Translations under genes and position numbers: made by a program
Notes under the pieces: model-generated
Database searches by the model: none
The model's input: the letters and a program-made list of their open reading frames with translations, nothing else
Told to the model about the DNA's origin: nothing
In this document: one piece after another, positions 12,021 through 25,600 of the stretch
How the letters are laid out: each line of letters begins with the position of its first letter
Position numbering within the stretch: the first letter of the stretch is position 1
NCBI GenBank assembly: GCA_012064415.1
Contig: SSNU01000247.1
Coordinates: forward strand, 1,488,629 to 1,552,628
Source: Gyrodactylus bullatarudis
Taxonomy: Eukaryota; Platyhelminthes; Monogenea; Gyrodactylidea; Gyrodactylidae
Reading direction: 5' to 3'
DNA: 64,000 bases

Positions 12021-13520
12021 GAAAATCAAAGCAAAGTAAATAACCTGTCGGTGTGTGCAATATTTTATATTATATGCTAATAAACAAGATTAAAGAATTT
12101 TTGAATGATTGAAATTGATGTAAAAGTAATCATTTGTATTTTTTCCTATTTGTAAAACGAATAAACTATTTTTTCGACAATTTGCAATTTTTTGCTATTT
12201 TTTAAAATTAATTTTGCTAAAATTTGCTAATTTTTCTATGAAAAATGCTAATTTTCGTGAAAAAAGTGCTAATTATTGCCCGCCCTAATAATGTCTTAAC
12301 TTGAAGTTTCAAAAAATAATCTTTTCCAAAAATTTGGACATAGCTCGAAAATTGAATAACATGTAAGACTTAACTTAGCAATTGGATCACTGAAGATTTG
12401 ACCGATGTAATTTCAGAAACTGTACATTGTATGACTAACTATAGTTGAAAGAATTCCTCCTGTTACTGGAATTCTATAGTGTTATTTTTCGTCAACCAAT
12501 CAGAGTCCTTGGATTTCATAATTTTCATTGGTTTGAAAATCTTTTGCACAAAAGGGTTCAATGGTACTAATATTTCGAGATATTCATTCAACTTAATCAA
12601 TGGAAAGGACTAAGGATTTCGAGTATTCTCCTCTAGCTTTATTTCAGCTTTTCGACATTCTCAGTAGAGTTTAAGTGCAATTCGAATAATGAATTGTAAA
12701 TAAGGATGAATCCTAGAAAAGACTTAACAGAAACAGCTAAATATTTTTATTATTTCTGGGGATAATATTTTCCCTACCAACCATATGAATATATCGAGAC
12801 TTTTTCTTTCATCTTATCGATTCAACTTATCACCACGATGATATTTTTTACAAGATCATTTCCAGAATAGTGTTTCAATTCGTTTCCTTCCAGCTTATGA
12901 ATTATGAATTTACAACTGGCTACCAAAAATATCTAAAATTACTAACTTTGTTATTAGAGAAAGAGAGTTAATTCGTTTAAAGAGCACCGTTAGAATCAGA
13001 AAAAATACTGAATCTATTAATGATTTTCTTTCATAAATTTTTGACATTTTTTAAAATTAATTTGAATTTTTGCAGACATTTGGGTTGTCGAAGCCAATTT
13101 ATTAACAGCTTATTCATGCCGAAATTCTACTCATCATATCCAAAATAGGAAAATTTCTACCCTAATAATAACTTACAGGTTATAGCACATTATGAAATGT
13201 TTACGCCCAATGAACGAACATGAAAAGGCATTGTATTTCAAAAATAAACAAATTTTATGACAAATATTTGTGGCAAAATATCAAGAATTATTATTTTTTG
13301 CCACATGGTGATAAAACTTAATGATTATTATTAAGTAACTTTTCATCCAGAATCACTCGTGAATGCAAAACAATTCTCATAACATAAAAGGATGCGTTCA
13401 TCTTAATTTTGGAAAGAATAAAATTTATGGGAATTTTTTCACAACGTAGTTACTTTTTTCCCAGTGAATTTCTCAAATATGCATTCTCATGATAAATAAA
13501 TTTCTTTATTCTTTCCTAAG

Positions 13521-13641
13521 GATTGATGACAAGGGAATGATCTGCGAACAACTAGGCCTGTTTCGGGTCAATTGTGTGGATTGCCTCGATCGTACAAACT
13601 TGGTTCAATGTGTCTTATCGAATGTCGTGATTGAAACACAG
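13521..13641 (+). CDS. INPP5F: INPP5F exon: Sac catalytic loop
   Basis: Acceptor CCTAAG before 13521, donor CAG/GTATGT after 13641. It contains C-V-D-C-L-D-R-T-N, the nucleophilic cysteine and arginine of the phosphatase. The first base completes a codon begun in an exon that I do not find in the window. Confidence 0.93.
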
Positions 13642-16600
13642 GTATGTTTATTACATGGTCGAATTTGATTGGTTGAAAAAAAACAAACCAATCAATATTA
13701 AACATCAATGAATTTTGTTACTCATGCTTAGTCTTCAAAAAAAATTTATTTTTTAGCTTCGTAAACTGGGTTTATTATCTCCTGAGAATGCTTTGCCTGC
13801 CTCGATTAATCGGAAAATTCAAGTTCTCTGGGCCAATAATGGGGATGCGCTGAGTCGTCAATATTCTGGCACAATTGCACTTAAAGTAATTTCATTCTCT
13901 CGATCCTATAAAGCATAGAAGTAATATTTTGAATTAACACCTCCTTTTGAATAAATAGGGTGACTTTACCAGAACCGGTGAACGTACAATGAACGGCATG
14001 ATGAGAGATGGTGTCTCCTCTGTAAACAGGTGAGTAGTTTGATTTTTATTAACTCATTTAACAGAGATTATTTTATTCGATTTGCTATCAAGCTTTAAAA
14101 TTATTGTATTTAAACAGATTGTATAAATGTTCTAGAATAAAATGGATCAATAAATTTTAAATAGTCTTTTTTGTGGTTCACACGAGTCCCAGCTAATCAT
14201 TTGCTATTAGAAACGTCAAATATGACAAATTAAAAATTTTTATACCAAGGTAAAAGCACATTGGTATAATCAGAAGAGGTGTGAGGTTTCATATAAAAAA
14301 GTTATAAGAGCATATATCGGTCATATATTTTGTAATAGGTCATATTTTTTAAAGGGCATATTTATAGGTCATATTAATACATAATATATACTCTGCATAG
14401 AATACACCCATACCTAATCTAATTGACCAATCACATTCATTCTTTGATTTCCCATGATTGACATTTTGATTACATCATGCAGCGTGCTTTATTCTATATT
14501 ATTTTAACCATGCCAAAAACTCCAACACCAAGTACCATATAAATAAAGAATTTTATCGAATCCTGACCCAATGCATTCCTAGAATCTAGAACGGGAGATC
14601 TATATTGTAATATTTGATGTTGCACTGCTAACCAAAGCAAATCATTTCTTGTTTGTTAACATTGACTCATTAAGTCATATAATATGAACAAAAAAATGAG
14701 TGCATTTTTATAAGCGCCTATAAATGAGTTTTTTAGGTCATATTTTTGACGCTCTATTGACTAATTACCAAATGCTTAATCTTATATATATAAGATTTTT
14801 CGAGTTACGCTCAAATTTTGGGAAATATTTTTTCGTTTGTTTCTCAACTCATAAGGAATTTTAGAGGAAAATTAGTGTATGTTCCAGTGAAAAATGTTAT
14901 AATTCGACAAGTCTCTTCAGACTCAACTCTGGTACTATTAAATACTATTACTATACAAAATACTTCTTGGCTTCCATAATACTGTAATGAATTTCTTGGA
15001 TTTGAAAATAGAAAGAATGCTAAACATTTTCATAGAATTTGCTCATCGGGTTTAGGTTGTTGTCTTTTTTTACAAGGTCTGAGTTGAAGAGACAACATCT
15101 CTACATAAGGAACAATGTGTGTGTTTGGATGGAAATTGTAAAATTTATTCTAAATGGTTTTTCCCTCTTTATTTTCATTATCATTTCAAGCTCATATGAC
15201 GATGATTTTCGTGCGTTTAGTTTTTGAAAACATGTGATTTTTATCACTTTTCCAATATCATTTTTTTATTTTCTTATTTAATATTTTAGTCGAATAATAA
15301 TAATAATAATAATAATGTTTCTCAAAATTATCTTTTTACCATTTATCTGATTCAGATTCAGTGTCACATTAGATTACACAGTCTTATAAATCAGACTCTT
15401 TTCTCTAGTCAATGATATTTTTGTAGAGAATTTTTTCGGTTCCAAGTTGAAAATTTACCCATACATAAATTTAGAAAATCGTCAACTTCAACTCGATTTT
15501 ATGTCTATTTAAAAAATCTACCTCAATTAGAATACAGTAGTCCTTGAAGTATCAAAAGCCTAGATTAATTTGATTGATGGATTACTACAACTTCAAATAT
15601 TTTACAGAAGCAAAATTTTCGAAATTTACGTCTTTTTCCACTTTTAAGTACTGATGTTTGGGATCAAGATTAGACGAACAATTCGAATTTGGCCACAGAG
15701 ATAGCAAAGATCTTACTGTTTCCGAGAAAAAGTTGAACCTCCAAATTTTGGATAATTTGCCTTCGTGATAACTGAAAAATTCAAAAGATTTGATTTCTCA
15801 CAGTAATGACGAATTTCAGTGAACTTCTGCAGGTGAATTTCAGTTCTTCGTTCAATGTTGATCCCAAATATCAACACTTAACTGGTTCAAATCATCGAAA
15901 TCGATAAAAATTTTGGGTTCAAAAGTGGAAATTTGGTGCATTTTCAAAATCCAAAAATTGGCCTAATTTTGGTCAGATTGAATTTTTTTCGGAATTTTTT
16001 CGAATATCCACATCTTATTAGCTCATTCCGTTTAAGAATTCATAAAATTTCTTTTTCTTTGAATCCGGAGAAAAATATTAAGTTTTTTGTAAAAATAGTA
16101 AATTCTCATCTTCATGGCAATTAGGTTTTTCTAATTTTGAAAGTAAAGTTTAACCTTTTCATATCATTTAGCTTGCTATTAAAGAATTCTTGCTATCCTA
16201 GAAGAAAAATACTCAAGCCAGGAGTTAAATGCTTTCTACTTCTTATCTAGATGAAATATCTTCACAAAATTCCTTAGAGTCCCTTTCAAATGACACAGGA
16301 AACACAAAAATTTCTATTTTGCTCTTGTATGATAAAATTTATATATATTACATACGTTTGTGTGTGTACGCTTTCTCTTTTCTAGAACTGTGGAACTGAG
16401 AACTTTTTTCCCTTTACAATAAACATTATCCACAAGCAATTGTTTAAAATTCAACGATCTATATTTCACACACAGTAAAAAGTCATAAAAGAATTTATGA
16501 ATTATGTAGACAAAAAATACAGAAAAATGTCTCCGAGAGAAAAAAACAATTCTTTTTTAAATTATTGATTAAATTTTTTTGCAAAACTACTTCTCTAAAA

Positions 16601-19600
16601 GTCATTTCACCATCTCTAAATTCAATACAAAGCTCATCTATCGAATGACACTTTAGTATGAACTACTCTACTCCTTCATCAGCTAATGGCCAATAGAGTT
16701 TTGAGAATCTCATAACCAATCATATTCAGGTTTATTTTTATAGCCCAAAGTCATGATATTATGATTGGTTTCAACTTGTCCCGATTCTTTAATACATTAA
16801 CTTCAAATATAACTCCAAAAATAGTTGAATAATTCAGATAATAATAGTTCAGATAAATTATGGGGAATTGAAGGATATGAATTATTCCAACAAGAAATTA
16901 CCCAATATTATTGTTCTCATAAGTGTTTACGTACATTGGTTTTGAGCTGGGTCGTCGAGGTCATATTAATTAAACGGAAGAAGATGATGCCAGTTATTTC
17001 AATAAGGCCTTAAATTTTGGGCATAAATTTGCTGATACATTCCCTATACATGGACATTTAAATCCGTATACTAGATGAGTCTGCTTTGAGTCATTGATTT
17101 TGTTCTTTCCATATAATACGTTTTCTTTAATTTCCAAAAACTATATTTCTGTCCACTAGGAAGAATAGGGAATCATCCATCTCCAATAGGAATAATTAAA
17201 CCCTTTTTTATTATGAAAAATTTATTTATCTCCCTTTTCATTTTCATCTCCAAAGGAACAGAGGAACACGAAAAATAAAAATAAATAAAAGAGAGGTTCT
17301 TAATGTTTTTACGGAAAGGGAGGACTGTATAACCCAACGTCTCGCTTTTGTTCCCACTTCCTCACTCACTCACTCTCTCTCCCTCTTTCAATTATTTTAA
17401 CCAAACAAGCAGAGGTTTTAGATATTTTTTATGCTTTCCAGTTATAAAGGACATTATCTCTCTTAAAAAATATAAAATATCCTTGACGAGCTAATATATA
17501 AACCAAGAGATTTAGTATTTACAAAAACAAACAGGGAAATCTTTATGATCTAAACGATTATCATTTGAAATGAACAGCCCATATCTAGCTGTTTTTCTCC
17601 CTCACCCCCACTCCTTCCTAACTCGTTCATTAATAAAGTTTTTCAAATCGCATTCAAATCATCCTTCGTTGTTTTAATTATTTTAGTCTTTTCTAGAATT
17701 TGGTGTTTTATTTAAACACACATTCTTCTATTTAAGTTAATTTTGTGTGGTCAGTGTAAAGAAAAATTAGAGAAAAGTTCTGGGTCGAATAAAATATTCT
17801 ATTATTTTATAGATATTACCTACGGTTTCGAGACATTTCCCGTCAAGCTGTCATTGATCTGATCCTAGGGAATGAAGAGATGCCAGAACTTCAATTTGTT
17901 CGCAGTGGTACCGAAGACGAACTCATCATCATGAGAGTATGTCATTGAATGAAACACACTTACAAAAAACTCAATATTTTTCTCAGGAAAGTCAGGAAAA
18001 AAATTTATTTATCGAATTCCATGATAAATTGAGCCTTTAAGATTAAGATCAAGGGTAAAATTCTCCTTTTTTCCACGTCTTTACATAGGCTCAATTAAAT
18101 TCATTAGCCACTGTAATAGTATTTTATTGGGGTGATGAAACTCCAAACAAAATGTGCCATTTCACTTGATTTGAAATTTCCCTTCTAACCCAAAGGCAAA
18201 AGAGGAGAATATCAAAAAAATAGTCAAGCGATGTCGTGAACTTTGTATTGGCCCAAAGGAGACCTGCTTCTCAGAATGTCTCCTGACCTGGTATAAGGAG
18301 TGAGTTTTTTAGTATAATCTAAGTCTAGTGGTCTAACTAAACTTTATATTTTCCCCTTTAGTAACTCACGCATATCAAGGGAAATCAATGTTGTCCTCCT
18401 TATATCCAATGAAAATATCCATGTCATCAGGTAGGTTGGGAGAGAAATTCGTTCTAAAGTGTAGTCTTGTATATCCAATCTCTCTCTATTCTTGATATTT
18501 TCTCCTTTGAGAATTTATGGAATTCTCAATATCTAGTCGAATTAATCATATATTTATTACAAAGCTTGATTAAAAATATTAACTTACCAATTTTGTAGTA
18601 ATCTATCAATATTGCCGTATGAAAAGTAAGTTATGTGCTGGTTAATTGGACATGTTTTTACAAATCATAAACACTGCTAATATACACTGCATTCTGTCCA
18701 TACTTTTACTCAAACCGCTTGATTAACAAAGCAAAAACAATGCATTTTTTGATTCAGTTAAACTTTTTAAGATTATTCATCAACTTATTTTTCTCAAATG
18801 AAACTTTGTGATTATCGTTCCAAACTCGTTAAATCTATCAGATCTGAAAAATTCTTCCAAATACCCTTTATGAGTAAAGCAAAAGATTAGGATATCTTAT
18901 ACTTTACAGTCTTGTTATGATTTATTACGGCTATTCTTTACTTTTTAAAGCCCATTTCCTTCTTATTTTTTCAAAAAGATGCTAATAATTTTCACGTGTG
19001 GGAACAATCCTGGATTTGCCTTTGTATAATCAATCAACTTAAATATAGTTAACAAGAGATAACAGAAAATGTGTCAAGTATTTTTCCATTTTTGGGCTTT
19101 CATCTAAAAAAACTATTCATTATATTCATCATTTCACACTGTATTGAAATAATCTGCTTCCTATCCTCTTGTCAAAAGTTTTTTTTTCTTGAAAATGTAA
19201 ATCTTTCAGATAATTTACAACGTTAGGTCTTAAATTAACTTGATATGATAGTCAAATCTAACTTCTTTAAAATTCTTCTCGATGCAATGATTCATTTCAT
19301 AAGGAAGTACTCTTGGTCTTGCCATGCTGTATTCAGTTTAACGTGGAAAAAAAAATTTGAATATTGATATGGAAAAAACGATTCTGATTGGTCAATATCA
19401 TATACACAAGCTAATACATGTATGGTTTGATGTATAATATACATTGTATATGATGGGAAAGCTGTTTGCTTTTCTGCGTTTTTAGATCTACAACTTTGGA
19501 CCCTAAACTTTTTAAGACCTTATGATGAAAATAAGACTTTATAACTTTGATCTGAATCATGAAAACATGTTATTAATTCTCGGAGGCACAGGATCCCTAG

Positions 19601-22600
19601 AAAAAATTGACTATTTAGGACTTTTTGAGGCCCTACTCATAATTAAAGTATGGATATACCATCTTTATTCCTTGCATACTTAATCATAAAGTTTTACCGA
19701 TAATGTTCTATATATCTCTGATTTGGTCCATTGATATTATATGCATACGAATGCTTAATGTGCTATAATTTAGACTTGTACCTAGTTTTTCAACGAAATA
19801 ACGCTCTGAAATATCTCTTTACACCTCTGTGATATGAGAGGAAGAAAGTAATTTTAAAAATCCAAATAGAACACGTTTTAAAAGAAAGTTAGATTAATGA
19901 GGCATGAAAAGATATTTATATCTCAATTTGTTGGAACTTGTATTTTTAAATAGCTAAAGATCACATTTTACTAATTATGATCCAATCTATCGGTCTAATC
20001 TGATTGTGGTTATATTTTCATTAAACGCTTTCAATGATTCACAGGTAGCTAATTCGTGCGGACCTGCCAACTCGTATATTTTCCACTAATATATTCAAAA
20101 ATTAAAACTTATGAGTCGCATAAGAAATATGAGCAGAACAATCTCTGGTAATTTAAACTTGACTACGAGTTTGCAGATCAATACGAATTAGCTACTGCAA
20201 CATGAACATTGTACAGAAAAGTTGATTAAAATTCCTTTTCTTTAAATAGTTTAGAGTTTCCGCCAACAGACGGTGCTCCCAGTCACTTGTGCATTCCGCT
20301 TGAAGATATCGAGAGTGTTGAAATAGGTAAGTCTACTTCTTCTCTTGACAGTTCTACTTGAATTGGTAGATTGTTTTCACATTTGTCTCAAGTGATTTTT
20401 AGAGGATAAACCAAATTTTGCACTCTTGATTTTGCTTTTGGTTTAGGTGTAACATTTTTTAACGATCTGATTATTATCAACACCACCATCGTCTTCATCA
20501 TATTTCAATGCATAACAAGTCTCTTCCAACAAAATCCATCTAAGCATGAATAAATAGGCCTAGTATCGTCTAGCTATCACTTAGTGTTGAAAAAAAACAT
20601 TGAACATACTAAGCAAAGTGTGGTCCCTGGTAATTACTACTTCTCACACCTAGATGTTAGAATTCCATACTCAAGACTCGTCAGTTCAACATTGCAAGGA
20701 TTCGATTCCGGGTCTTCAACGCTTCTAACCACTAGGCCAAAACCCTCGTTCATCTCTTATCACTCAACACTCCTATACTCTTGACACAATCTACACACTG
20801 CTTGTTTTGAAAAGATTACAGTGTTTTTAGACATAAAACCTACTAGAGAAGCGTGGTCACTGGTAATTACTATTATATCCATTAATTACCAGTGACCACA
20901 CTTTGCCAGTAGGTTTAATGTCTATAAACACTATAATCTCTAAATTTTTATTATTCAAAAACATTTAAACATTTCCTTTTCGACCTTTGATTAGTTGATC
21001 TGCGATTCTTGAAATTCTTCACTTGTTCATTCCTTTATGCTCAACGCATAGCTTCCGATTGAAATCCAAATTAATAGGCACACTATTACCGCTTCAAGAA
21101 AAAAACTATGGAGACATTTTTCCAATTGAATTTGTCAAGTTATAACTTGAAAATAATTATTTTTCAGGTTCACCAGTAACCAGACACTATTATTATTGAG
21201 ATTTTAATAAAAAACCTCATTATCGTGCTAAATTCTACTTCTTATTCTTCGACCATTTTTACACCTTGAAATTCTGTAAATTTGGGTGATCCGAGATCAG
21301 ATCAAATTGACAGTTCTTTCAAAAATTAATGGAGATCTTGAAAAATAGCGTTTTATTGCTTTAACTCTAAAATGCATCGAGAATAACTGTCCAATTACAC
21401 ACATCCTTTTATATTTGTAACTACTCTTTAGATATTCAAGAAAGCTTCTTCTGTTTAAATAATCTTTCCATCCAGACGTTTTGATACTGTTCAAATTACA
21501 AGCGTCTCATCCACTGGTGAAGGTACTTTAATATCTCAGTACCGAAACGTCAAGAAGAGGTTTTTGGGAAGAGATTGGTTTTATTGTAACTACAAATCTA
21601 CTTTTACTAATACATTTACTGAAAATCATTGACTCTTTTTTGATCTTCTTCCAATTTTAGGTTTGGAGCCTTCCGTCTTCAAGGCAATTCATTCTTGCAT
21701 TCGTATAAACTACATACCACCCCATTTGGAAAATCAAGTTAAAATGAACAAAAGAGTAAGTCTTCAACCTCAATTATTCATTAGATCTTCTTTTATTAAT
21801 GCAAAAAGTTTATCAATTGGATAAAACCTAAGTAGGAATTAGTTTTAAAATTGGAGCGCGAAATAAATATTTTGCATCTGAGTAAAATTCTGAATAATTA
21901 GCTCTAACTAAATTAGGCAAAAATAGTACATTAACTAAGCCTCTTCGTGGCTATATTATGAGTATAATGACACCCCTATTTCAAGTACATTCGGACTTTA
22001 ATTTTATTATCGAAACTTGTATAGGCTCTCGATTGAAAACCGACTAATATTCTGCTCAAAATTTTGACCTAGTCATCGCTGAAGCTATCAAAATTAATTT
22101 CATTCATACCTAGTTCATTTTCAAAAAAATAAATTGCGTCTTTGAACTTGAAACCTTGCTTTTAACATTTGGTTGACAATTGATTGAAAAAACCCTCTCT
22201 ACTCAGGCTTTCTCCTCAAATATTAAACCTTATTGGGATACCAATAATGATAATCCAACATTTGTGATTTATAATTTGCCTTTGGGTGATAGCCCCAGAG
22301 CAAAATATCGTATATATACATATTAGAATGTAGAGAGAATAATTTGGTGCATAATTATTATTTGCTGTAAATATAAATAAGATGATCTATATTTCCTTAC
22401 GGTGATCTGAAAATGAAAAATCTTTCAAAACATGTTTCCTTTTACAGAGCATTCATTCATCCTACATAAAATGCCTAATTGTTGCTTATTCCTTTCAATT
22501 GAAACAATTTTTGACAAAATTTCGGTTTTGTCCATATCAAGCAATATTGCATGATTTATGTTTGAGATGTATTCTTTTAGATTCTGCAAAACTCTTCCTC

Positions 22601-25600
22601 AAAGATAATCAGAGTCTGGTAAATATTTTCTCTAAACCAGAGTTAGAACGGAATCAACTCGTAACTTCGATAAACACCAAAATAATGTAATGAAAATATT
22701 TAATATCCTTGAGTAAATAATAGAATGTCAACATTTATTAATTTTACGTTGTAATTCGTACTGGGATTGCTCTGCTAATTCGTACTGAAACGACAGAGGG
22801 TAATACATCGCATAGACCAAGTGTATGCTAAATAATTTCAGTGTCAATTAGCAGAGCAATCCCTGCTAATTCGTACTGAAAAGATCAAGATTCTTATCTA
22901 TTATGCAAGTCAACCTTTCTGTTTCTGATCTCGATTTGTTCTCATCTATAGTGTTTTAATTTATTTTTCACACCTCATTCAAATATAGTATTTCTGGATT
23001 TTCGAGTTTTTAAAAATGATTTATAAAGATCGAAAATATCTTTGATTTTAGAAAAAATTGTGGAGTTCCGTTTCTCTATGAATAAAAATTCTCTATTTGA
23101 ATGAGTTTTGCAAAAAAAAATTTGAAAATTATGCAGGTGAATCCCTTTGAAGTAGATCAAATTAAATGTAAATGAGAACAAATCTATTACAGAAACTCCA
23201 GAGTTTAATTGCATAAAAGATACGAATCTTGATCTTTTCAGTACGAATTAGCAGGGATTGTACATCACAGTGATTCTGGAAACGTATGAGAGTCTGTAGA
23301 CTTCCTAGTAAACCAGGGAATCTCGAAACTCTGTATTCAGGTTAAAGTTTTCTACTGTAAACTTATGTTTCAATTGTGAAAATACTTGTGTATGCGGCTA
23401 AACACTAGCACTGACCAAGAACAGTGTATTTTCAATAGGAAAATTGTTTTGTTCCATGATGGAATCTGAAATCTTCAATAAAAATTAGAAGAGGCTTTGG
23501 AAAAAAGGTTGGTTATATTCTAATTAAATCTATTACTTTTACTAATCTTTATTGAAAATTGTATTTTATTCATATAAATGAAAATTTAGGGCTTAAAACT
23601 TGGTAGTTAAAATTAGTAATGTAGTTTGTCTTCTGAATTTCTGAGAGTACCCTTTGAGTACCTCATTAAAAAACTTTGAAGGAATCGTCCGATAAAATAA
23701 TGATGCTTAAGATTAAGGTTACCCTAACCTATTCTAGATAAATAAGGGCTTATTAGCTAACGATTCACCAAGTCGCACTGATGTAGTGTATCAGCAACAC
23801 TCGTTGATTTCCATAAGCTCATGCTAAAAGATGTGTTCAAAAATATTCTCAATATAAACAAATATCAAGATTAGATTGAAACATTCATATAGCATCGTAT
23901 TCATCCGGAAAACCCGTATTATTTATTAATTTTTCAGATTTCTTGATAATTTCAAAAATTTGATTCTCAATCCAGGAATTGAAACTGAAGTAACCTGGTG
24001 AAATACGTATTTTTTCTATAAATTATTTTACTTTTTTTAACAATGTATCAATCTTTAGGTGGAAGAATCAAGTTTTGTCTCGTTCATAACCACTCAGTCG
24101 CCACCAAGAGGAAATTTCATCTCAATAATGGTATTTTATAATCCCTTTTATCTGGATAGATTTCTTGATTCTTTTAATTATTCTGTGATTATGTCTTATT
24201 CTCCCCCTCCCTCCCGATAGGTTATTCAATTTGATTTGTTTGCATATCACACACACTGTGGTACACACTAGGGTGATACAAATTTTTACAACTTTTTCGG
24301 CTATTTGTTCATTCGTTAGGGAAAAAAATCTTTTTGAATTAAATACACTTTCTTCTGATATACAAAATCTCGTTTGAAAATTACAATTTTTAAATCCACG
24401 CCAACAAATGTTGAATGAATTTTACTATGATTATAATTATTATCGTAGTATTAATAATTAATAATAGAATTCACGCTTTTGAGCAATCTGAATGACATTT
24501 CTGATGAGAATTATTCTGATAGTTTATTTAAAATACCTTCGTCGCGACATATCTTCATCTTTTTGGTGAAATGGGTTTTATGGGTAACAGAACAATAAAT
24601 TTTTTAAATTTAATCTATGAAAATTGTCTTATCTGTGCAAAAGCTTCCAAATCGCCCAAAAGTTGTTCGGGTAAAAAAAATTTTGTATTACCCTACTTCT
24701 ACCTTCCTTGAACATCTTTCTAACATACTCCTCAGCCTTCCCAGCTCTCATGGGTAGGTAGGAATCATTGACAAACGCTTCGCAGAGACTTTAATCTCAG
24801 TTTTGTAAGAATTTATGATTATTTTGCACCTGAATTATTATAACCTGATTTCAGCTATTCTATTAATACACCACTGCTTTTCTCACTTACATTTTATTAT
24901 TTCACTTTCAAACAAGTGTAAGAAAAGCCCTTTGCTAAATTTGCGTTAGTTTGATTAATCTTTTCCTAACCCTCATAATGTCAGTCATTATTACTGGTAA
25001 TACAAATGGAAACCTTTTTCCCCACTGACAGAGGTAGGATTACTCAACTGTCGATTTGCTCTATCCTCTTTTATCTACTTTTATGTAGGCGTACAGCCAG
25101 AAATCATTAAATATCCATAAAATGTTAAAAATATAACAAATAGCCCTGTCATCAATAAGGCAAAATAATGTCTAGAATTGGGATAGACTCTCTTACATGT
25201 TATTTTTCTCTCAAGCCCAAACAATGTCATCTTTGAGGGAACCATATTTTTTGATTGACAAACAGTGCAACATATGGCATCCTCATGCTAGAATCCTTGT
25301 AGGCAAGATTATCTTTCAAGTATAAAATCATCAACCATCATCTAAATCAGCAAGCAAATCTTATGTTATCATTGATAACTTATCAATCAAATGCAAAATA
25401 ATATTATTGTTTTTTCGGAAGTTTAGGCCGACCGAGAAACTTGACAGTTTTTCCAAATTTCATCATCTAGAGACTTAACTTTCGAAATGAACGTGGATGG
25501 AAACGAAAATCCTGTGAACAACATGATAAACAATACCTCTAGACTATTCTGCACCTTTGGGATAGAACCCAAAACTTTCTTGAATAGTTGTGAATATATT

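Larger units (their letters stand above)
1..13520. other. Region upstream of first visible INPP5F exon
   Basis: No exon that I can support. It holds SINE, foldback and MITE copies listed separately. Open frames here are short, AT-driven or lie in repeats. It is most likely one long INPP5F intron, because the first visible exon starts mid-domain. Confidence 0.55.
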
